From the NCBI GenBank assembly GCA_002476905.1, contig DLND01000141.1:1-12140 (forward strand): 12,140 nt of DNA, read 5' to 3'. Positions within the stretch are counted from its first letter, which is position 1, and each line of letters opens with the position of its first letter. The translations under genes were made by a program, and so were the position numbers. This DNA comes from Flavobacteriales bacterium UBA7519 (GTDB lineage Bacteria > Bacteroidota > Bacteroidia > Flavobacteriales > Weeksellaceae). Of the stretch, positions 7,776 to 12,140 are shown one piece after another. The notes beneath the pieces are model-generated. The model did not search any database. It worked only from the letters and a program-made list of their open reading frames with translations, and had not been told where the DNA came from.

Positions 7776-7936
7776 GCCGTTTCATCATGTGTGTTTTTAG
7801 AATATATGATTATTTAATTTTTTTCTGGAACAAAGATTGTCATTTAAATAGATAAACTGCAAAAAATTATCTACTACTTAACTACGTCATTTTTTCAATA
7901 TTTTGATATTTTAGGTTTTTAAGTATAAAATACTAA

Positions 7937-9397
7937 CTAAAAATCCATCATCCATTTGTTGAGATCTACATCAGAAGGAATATTCATAAGTTTTCTCAGT
8001 CTGTTTTTCCTGGTTTCGACACTTCTTACAGAGATATTATTGTAATTTGCAATTTCTTTTGTGGTAAAGTTGAGTCTTAGCATTGCACAGAATTGCAATT
8101 GTCCTGTGGTAAGTTCGGGATAAGAAGAAACGAGTTGATTATAAAAATAAGGATATACTTCTTTGAATCTGGTCAGAAAAGAGGAATCATTATTTTTTGC
8201 CAATTCCAGAAGTTCTGCAAAGGCATCGTTGATCTTTAATTCCAAATGACTAAGCTTTTTTTCTTTTTGTATAAGTTCATCTTTCAGGCTTTCTTTTTGC
8301 TCTTTTTCTTTTTTGTAGCTTTTGAAATATTTCAATGTAAAAAAAACGAAAATAGCTATCAGAAAAATGACACAGCCTACGAAAATATAGAAGCTCCTGT
8401 ACCAGTTAAGATTTTCTGCCTGAATGATTGAATCTGAAAGTCTGTAAGTTTCTATTTTTTCTTTTTTTCTTATGATTTCTGATAATTCTCTGGCCTTTTT
8501 TGAATAATTAGAATATATCTTGTCATTATTCTTTTTATCATAAATGGATGCCAGATAATCATAAATGTTCTGCAGACGATAAACATCATTAGCTTTCTGA
8601 AAAATTACAAGCGCTTTTTTATAATAGTAAACTGAACTGTCGCTTTTATTCATGTCCATAAAAGCTCTACCCAAACCATATAATCCATAAGCTTGATTTA
8701 TAGAGTCATTTTCCAGTTTGGCCAGAACATATGCTTTTTTATTATGATCAATTGCAGATTTGTACTTATGCAGATCAACAAAAGTATAGGCAATGCTGGA
8801 GTATAGAGTGGCAAGGCAGCTATTTCTTTTTTCTCTGTTTTTTATCTTTTTATAAAATCCTAAACTTTTCAGTTGAAAAGCCAATATCTCTTTAGGTGCT
8901 TTATATTGCAAATTCTTGATTTCTGCTCTACCAGCATAAACTTGTCCCAGAGAGCTATAAAATTCATCATTATCTTTTATTTTGCTGCAAATGACTTCTG
9001 CGTCCTTATTGATTTTGAGAGCCTTTTCAAAAAAACCTAAATAAGCGTAAGAAAGAGTTTGTGCTATCAGAGCTTGCCCCATATAATAGTCATCGCCTTC
9101 GCTGCTTGCAATTTCGTATAATTTATTGGCGGATCTGAGTGCTTTTTCGTGCTCACCGAGACCAAGGTATGAGTTGATATTGGCATTAAGGGATTTGGCT
9201 TTGCCGGGATAATATCCTGCAGCATCAGATAGTTGATAGGTTTTCGCACATATTTGCAGTGCTTGATGTCTATCTGCAAGGTGAAAAGAAAGAGCGATAA
9301 GACTATCGATTTTTTTGGTAGCGTATTGCTGTGCATTCGCTCCATTTAGGAATGAAAGAACTACAAGGATGCCTATTATTTTTTTTGATAGTACCAC
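7937..9397 (-). CDS. Membrane-anchored TPR regulator with C-terminal LuxR-type HTH, 486 aa
   Basis: This appears to be a one-component signalling protein that senses outside the cytoplasm and binds DNA inside. Residues 1-22 are a signal peptide (cleavage after GANA, before Gln). Residues about 25-310 are helical repeats of the tetratricopeptide type; good copies are near 75-100, 115-140, 208-230 and 240-275 (for example YKKALVIF). A single membrane helix covers about 335-355, a charged coiled coil about 358-400, and a LuxR/GerE-like helix-turn-helix about 428-475 (TTGQLQFCAMLRL, TTKEIANYNNISVRSVETRKNRLRKLM). The architecture is common in Bacteroidota. The start is GTG at 9397: TAA lies two codons upstream and no later start would keep the signal peptide. 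An overlapping ATG at 9399 is in another frame. Ligand and target genes are unknown. Confidence 0.9.
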   Translation of the reverse strand: MVLSKKIIGILVVLSFLNGANAQQYATKKIDSLIALSFHLADRHQALQICAKTYQLSDAAGYYPGKAKSLNANINSYLGLGEHEKALRSANKLYEIASSEGDDYYMGQALIAQTLSYAYLGFFEKALKINKDAEVICSKIKDNDEFYSSLGQVYAGRAEIKNLQYKAPKEILAFQLKSLGFYKKIKNREKRNSCLATLYSSIAYTFVDLHKYKSAIDHNKKAYVLAKLENDSINQAYGLYGLGRAFMDMNKSDSSVYYYKKALVIFQKANDVYRLQNIYDYLASIYDKKNNDKIYSNYSKKARELSEIIRKKEKIETYRLSDSIIQAENLNWYRSFYIFVGCVIFLIAIFVFFTLKYFKSYKKEKEQKESLKDELIQKEKKLSHLELKINDAFAELLELAKNNDSSFLTRFKEVYPYFYNQLVSSYPELTTGQLQFCAMLRLNFTTKEIANYNNISVRSVETRKNRLRKLMNIPSDVDLNKWMMDF

Positions 9398-9412
9398 ATC
9401 TTAACCTAACTT

Positions 9413-9420
9413 CAAAAGTA
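9413..9420 (-). promoter_or_regulatory. Bacteroidota -7 element for the TPR regulator
   Basis: On the minus strand this reads TACTTTTG, a full match to TAnnTTTG, ending 15 nt before the GTG start. No TTTG is present near the expected -33 position, which is a run of A and T. Confidence 0.45.
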
Positions 9421-9494
9421 TTAAAAAAAATAATATAAAAATTAGATTTTAATGTGATTTTTAAAGTTGCATTACAGAAATTGGTAACAAATGC

Positions 9495-10076
9495 TTAATA
9501 ATCCTGCTTATGGCAGAAATTTTTTTTAGATTTATTTATTAACTCCGGAAAAAAATGATCAAAATAAATTTGTAATTTTTCTTTGTTAACAATAAAAGCT
9601 TCAAATATAGAAATGTCTTTCTCCAGATATTTGGCCTTATTAAGAACATTTTGCATACTAAATTTTATGCCTTGATCCGTTCTATAATTGGTCAACCAAT
9701 CATCCTGTTGCATCCTTACAAGCATTTGTTTGTAACTTTCTGGAAGCCATTTTTCATTTTCCCAAAGTATTTTATAAACTTTCAGAGAATGATTTCTCAA
9801 TTCCTTTTCTGGGTAATAATGAGCAACAAAATAATCAAAAGCAACATCTACAAATGCACCCGAATATAATCTGACTAGTGGACTGAAAATCTTCTTGGCT
9901 TCTGAAACTGCTGGATGAGTGTCTGTAAATGTATCAATAAACCGATGAAGTTTAATCCCTTCCTGAATTTCCAATGGAAAACTTTCTCGCTCATTATTTT
10001 TGATAAAGTCCGCAATCATATTCCCAACAAGTTGTCCGCTGGTGTAAGAAAGTATCGAGTGGGCGAGATAATTCAA
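9495..10076 (-). CDS. acpH: Acyl carrier protein phosphodiesterase (AcpH family), 193 aa
   Basis: AcpH hydrolyses the 4'-phosphopantetheine prosthetic group from holo-ACP in the cytoplasm, giving apo-ACP. The sequence matches the family over its whole length: MNYLAHS at the N-terminus, GNMIADFIKN (18-27) with Asp23, IKLHRFIDTFTDTHP (41-55) with His44, Asp48 and Asp52 as likely metal-site residues, then FVDVAFDYFVAHYYP and a late WLTNYRT. Length is about that of the E. coli enzyme. The start is unusual: the conserved MNYLAH begins at TTG, and the codon just before it, TAA, is the stop of the 55-residue gene upstream. The next Met is residue 20, which would remove the conserved N-terminus. The gene is last in a likely radA-small protein-acpH operon. 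I see no clear terminator after it. Confidence 0.9.
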   Translation of the reverse strand: MNYLAHSILSYTSGQLVGNMIADFIKNNERESFPLEIQEGIKLHRFIDTFTDTHPAVSEAKKIFSPLVRLYSGAFVDVAFDYFVAHYYPEKELRNHSLKVYKILWENEKWLPESYKQMLVRMQQDDWLTNYRTDQGIKFSMQNVLNKAKYLEKDISIFEAFIVNKEKLQIYFDHFFPELINKSKKNFCHKQDY

Positions 10077-10244
10077 TTATAAAGGATGTTTGGTAAATTT
10101 ACTTATGGCTAATATACTGAATAAAGAAAAACTAATTATTGTGTAAAAGCCATTTTCGAAATTATTTTGAAACCCATCATAAATGTTATACAGTAAACTT
10201 CCGATGGCAAGAATCAAAAAAATATATTTGGTCCAAGTTTTCAT
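10077..10244 (-). CDS. Small two-helix membrane protein, 55 aa, unknown function
   Basis: A short open frame from ATG (10244) to TAA (10077-10079) gives 55 residues: a basic start MKTWTK, a hydrophobic helix at about 7-20 (IFLILAIGSLLYN), a polar loop YDGFQNNFENG, a second hydrophobic helix at about 34-48 (TIISFSLFSILAI), and a basic end SKFTKHPL. This is a convincing membrane hairpin with both ends probably in the cytoplasm. It lies 15 nt after the radA stop and directly abuts the acpH start, so it fills the gap between two real genes on the same strand. I do not recognise a family. Coding status rests on gene packing and on the clean hydrophobic pattern with positive flanks; conservation was not tested. 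Confidence 0.7.
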   Translation of the reverse strand: MKTWTKYIFLILAIGSLLYNIYDGFQNNFENGFYTIISFSLFSILAISKFTKHPL

Positions 10245-10259
10245 GATTTGAAATTTTGA

Positions 10260-11603
10260 TTAAAATAGTAACTCCACAAAATCCTCAATTTTACTGATTT
10301 CTTCAATTTTAATTCCGAATTTTCTTTTTGGAAGTTTATTAAGATTGGAAATAAAAATCTTTTCGTAACCCAATTTTTCAGCTTCAGTAATTCTTTGTTC
10401 CGCTTGTGCAATTGGACGGATTTCTCCGCTCAAACCAATTTCTCCCGCAAAACAGTAATGTTCCGAAATGGCAATATCTTCATTGCTTGATAAAATAGAA
10501 GCAACCACAGCCAAATCCAAAGCTGGATCATCTGTTTTAATTCCTCCGGTAATATTTAAGAAAACATCTTTTGCGCCGAGTTGGAAACCTGCTCTTTTTT
10601 CTAAAACTGCCAAAAGCATATTTAATCTTTTGGAATCAAAACCAGTCGAGCTTCTTTGTGGCGTTCCATAAACTGCGGTTGAAACCAAAGCTTGGATCTC
10701 CAACAGCATCGGTCGATTGCCTTCCAGAGTTACTGCAACAGAATTGCCGGAAAGTTCTTCAGATTTTTTGGTTATAAGTACTTCAGATGGATTTTTAATT
10801 TCTTTCAAACCTTGTGAAATCATTTCGTAAATCCCAATTTCTGATGTAGAACCAAAACGATTTTTATTCGCTCTAAGCAATCGAAAAAGATGATTTCTAT
10901 CGCCATCGAAATTCAGAACCACATCTACCATGTGTTCCAAAACTTTTGGACCCGCGATTTGTCCATCTTTCGTAATGTGACCAACCAAAAAAACTGGAAT
11001 GTTATTTTCTTTGGCAAATTTGATGATTTCGTTAGAGCATTCCCGGATTTGAGAAACCGTTCCGGGTGAACTTTCTATCAATTGAGATTGAAGCGTCTGG
11101 ATAGAATCGATAATCATAAAATCAGGCATCAATTTCTTGGCTTCGTGCAGGATTTTCTCAACATTAGTTTCAGTAAACAGGAAACAGTTTGGATTTTTGA
11201 CTTCGGCTAGACGGTCGGCTCTCATTTTGATTTGCGACGCACTTTCTTCACCCGAAACATAAAGAATTTTTTTCTTCATTTTCAAAGCCAATTGAAGAAG
11301 CAGAGTCGATTTTCCGATTCCAGGTTCACCACCAATTAATGTTACAGAGCCTAAAACAATGCCACCGCCCAAAACTCGGTCTAGTTCTTCAGAAGGCGTT
11401 TTGATTCTCGGCTCTTCATTAGTTTCAACTTCTATGATGTTGATGATTGAAGATTTGGATTTTGCAACCACAGATTTTGTTGATTTTTCTACAATTTCTT
11501 CCACAAGTGTATTCCATTCTCCACAAGTTTTACATTGCCCGTGCCATTGGGAATACTGTGCGCCACAGTTCTGACAGAAATATTGAGTTTTGAGTTTTGC
11601 CAT
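10260..11603 (-). CDS. radA: DNA repair/recombination ATPase RadA (Sms)
   Basis: RadA is a RecA-related, DnaB-like ATPase that helps process recombination intermediates and branch migration. All parts are visible in 447 residues: an N-terminal C4 zinc finger with Cys10, Cys13, Cys24 and Cys27; Walker A GGEPGIGKST (91-100); SGEES (117-121); Walker B MIIDS around Asp166; the RadA-specific KNRFG motif (247-251); and a C-terminal Lon-protease-like domain with GGIKTDDPALDLAV and the GEIGLSGEIRP segment. Nothing is truncated. The ATG start gives MAKLKTQYFCQNCG, the normal N-terminus for this family. It is the first gene of a close-packed minus-strand group with the 55-residue protein and acpH, and is divergent from slyD. 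I found no good TAnnTTTG match upstream. Confidence 0.98.
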   Translation of the reverse strand: MAKLKTQYFCQNCGAQYSQWHGQCKTCGEWNTLVEEIVEKSTKSVVAKSKSSIINIIEVETNEEPRIKTPSEELDRVLGGGIVLGSVTLIGGEPGIGKSTLLLQLALKMKKKILYVSGEESASQIKMRADRLAEVKNPNCFLFTETNVEKILHEAKKLMPDFMIIDSIQTLQSQLIESSPGTVSQIRECSNEIIKFAKENNIPVFLVGHITKDGQIAGPKVLEHMVDVVLNFDGDRNHLFRLLRANKNRFGSTSEIGIYEMISQGLKEIKNPSEVLITKKSEELSGNSVAVTLEGNRPMLLEIQALVSTAVYGTPQRSSTGFDSKRLNMLLAVLEKRAGFQLGAKDVFLNITGGIKTDDPALDLAVVASILSSNEDIAISEHYCFAGEIGLSGEIRPIAQAEQRITEAEKLGYEKIFISNLNKLPKRKFGIKIEEISKIEDFVELLF

Positions 11604-11753
11604 TCTGCTAAGTTCAAGAAAAAAAATTAAAATAGAAAAAAATTAGTGCTTCTTAAAAGATTATTTTATAATGACCTTGTTTTAAATTTCAAAAGCTTAC
11701 ATTTGTCCATTATCGAAATCGAAAATTAACAATTTTAATTAAATATTTGCAAA
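11604..11753. other. Divergent intergenic region between radA and slyD
   Basis: This 150-bp AT-rich spacer must hold promoters for both genes. For slyD the best candidate is AATATTTG at 11742-11749, one mismatch from TAnnTTTG and only 4 nt before the ATG, implying a very short leader. For radA no convincing element is visible. There is no ORF, hairpin or repeat of note. Confidence 0.6.
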
Positions 11754-12140
11754 ATGGCATTAGAAAAAAATCACGTAGTAACTTTGAAATATGTTCTACA
11801 TACTAATGATGAAGCAGGAGAAAAAGTATTTGTAGAAGAGACTTCTGCAGAAAACCCAATGACGTTTCTTTACGGTGTAGGAATAATGATTCCGAAATTT
11901 GAACAAGAAATTCAGAACTTGAATATTGGCGAAACAACATCTTTCACGATCGAACCTAGCGAAGGTTACGGAGAAAGAGATCCTCAAGCTGTTACTCAGT
12001 TGCCTGTTGATATGTTCCAAGGACAAGAGTTGCCTCCAGTTGGAGCTGTTCTACCATTGTCTGACAATCAAGGGAATAATTTCCAAGCTGTGGTTGTAGA
12101 AGTTACTCCAGAAGCTGTGGTTGTAGACCTTAATCATCCA
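11754..12140 (+). CDS. SlyD-like FKBP-type peptidyl-prolyl isomerase, first 129 residues (runs off right edge)
   Basis: This is a cytoplasmic prolyl cis-trans isomerase with chaperone activity, of the SlyD type. Residues 1-68 give the first FKBP half: VTLKYVLHTNDEAGEKVF, then PMTFLYGVGIMIPKFEQ (the FLHG/LIPGLE motif) and EPSEGYGERDP, the family's AYGE.D turn. Residues about 70-120 form the insert-in-flap chaperone domain, from LPVDMFQG to VVVDLNHP, where the next residues in the family are usually LAG. There is no signal peptide. The ATG is supported by an in-frame TAA 18 nt upstream. The window stops inside the conserved NHP motif, so the end of the FKBP domain and any His-rich metal-binding tail (as in E. 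coli SlyD) cannot be seen. I leave the symbol blank because slyD and fkpB-like paralogues are hard to separate from a partial sequence. Confidence 0.92.
   Translation, partial: MALEKNHVVTLKYVLHTNDEAGEKVFVEETSAENPMTFLYGVGIMIPKFEQEIQNLNIGETTSFTIEPSEGYGERDPQAVTQLPVDMFQGQELPPVGAVLPLSDNQGNNFQAVVVEVTPEAVVVDLNHP
12085..12127 (+). repeat. 16-nt perfect direct repeat in the SlyD insert domain
   Basis: AAGCTGTGGTTGTAGA occurs at 12085-12100 and again at 12112-12127, 27 nt (nine codons) apart and in frame. Both copies encode Ala-Val-Val-Val followed by Glu or Asp, with identical codons. They correspond to two successive beta strands of the insert domain. Confidence 0.85.

Noticed and set aside
7723..7936. 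A hidden small protein in the convergent gap
   Set aside because: Every ATG I checked on both strands runs into a stop within about ten codons.
9495..10019. acpH starting at the in-frame Met codon for residue 20
   Set aside because: This would discard the conserved MNYLAHS and part of GNMIADF. The match to E. coli AcpH begins exactly at the TTG.
1..12140. Mobile element, CRISPR array, tRNA, rRNA or defence island
   Set aside because: I saw no transposase or integrase, no regularly spaced repeats, no tRNA-like cloverleaf and no toxin-antitoxin-like pair. Gene content is mainly housekeeping with uniform AT-rich composition.

Overview
The window is an AT-rich chromosomal segment of a member of the Bacteroidota, most likely a flavobacterium of the Chryseobacterium/Weeksellaceae type. 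This rests on protein style (a very long TamB ending in a DUF490-type domain, secreted proteins with cleavage just before Gln, a TPR-transmembrane-LuxR regulator), on the lack of clear Shine-Dalgarno sequences, and on several good matches to the Bacteroidota -7 promoter element TAnnTTTG a short way upstream of start codons. The genus is inferred by eye. I see no insertion sequence, phage gene, CRISPR array, tRNA or rRNA, and no gene-free stretch longer than about 300 bases.

Layout. Positions 1-1978 are on the minus strand: the first 94 codons of an unrecognised gene that runs off the left edge, a secreted 178-residue protein of unknown function, and tsaD (the t6A37 tRNA-modification transferase). 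tsaD is head-to-head with a 1552-residue TamB-like gene (1985-6643, plus strand), with only 6 bp between the two start codons. Downstream on the plus strand are an Lrp/AsnC regulator (6771-7241), a hairpin terminator, and a small four-helix membrane protein (7310-7678) that ends in a strong terminator. From 7937 to 11603 everything is on the minus strand. In order of transcription these genes are radA (DNA recombination/repair ATPase), an unlisted 55-residue membrane protein, and acpH (acyl-carrier-protein phosphodiesterase), packed like an operon, followed by a separately promoted membrane-anchored TPR/HTH regulator. The window ends in the first 129 codons of a SlyD/FKBP-type prolyl isomerase on the plus strand, divergent from radA.

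How the genes fit together. Most of the window is housekeeping: translation fidelity (tsaD), envelope biogenesis (tamB), repair (radA), cofactor turnover on ACP (acpH) and protein folding (slyD). Two genes are regulatory: a soluble Lrp/AsnC protein and a membrane protein whose predicted topology places TPRs outside the cytoplasm and a LuxR-type helix-turn-helix inside. I did not find a clearly new multi-gene system. The observations most worth a second look are the tsaD/tamB divergent start, where each promoter must lie in the other gene; the 55-residue protein whose stop codon directly abuts, in frame, an unusual TTG start for acpH; and the TPR regulator, which starts at GTG beside a competing ATG frame that an 8-A run would restore with one more A.
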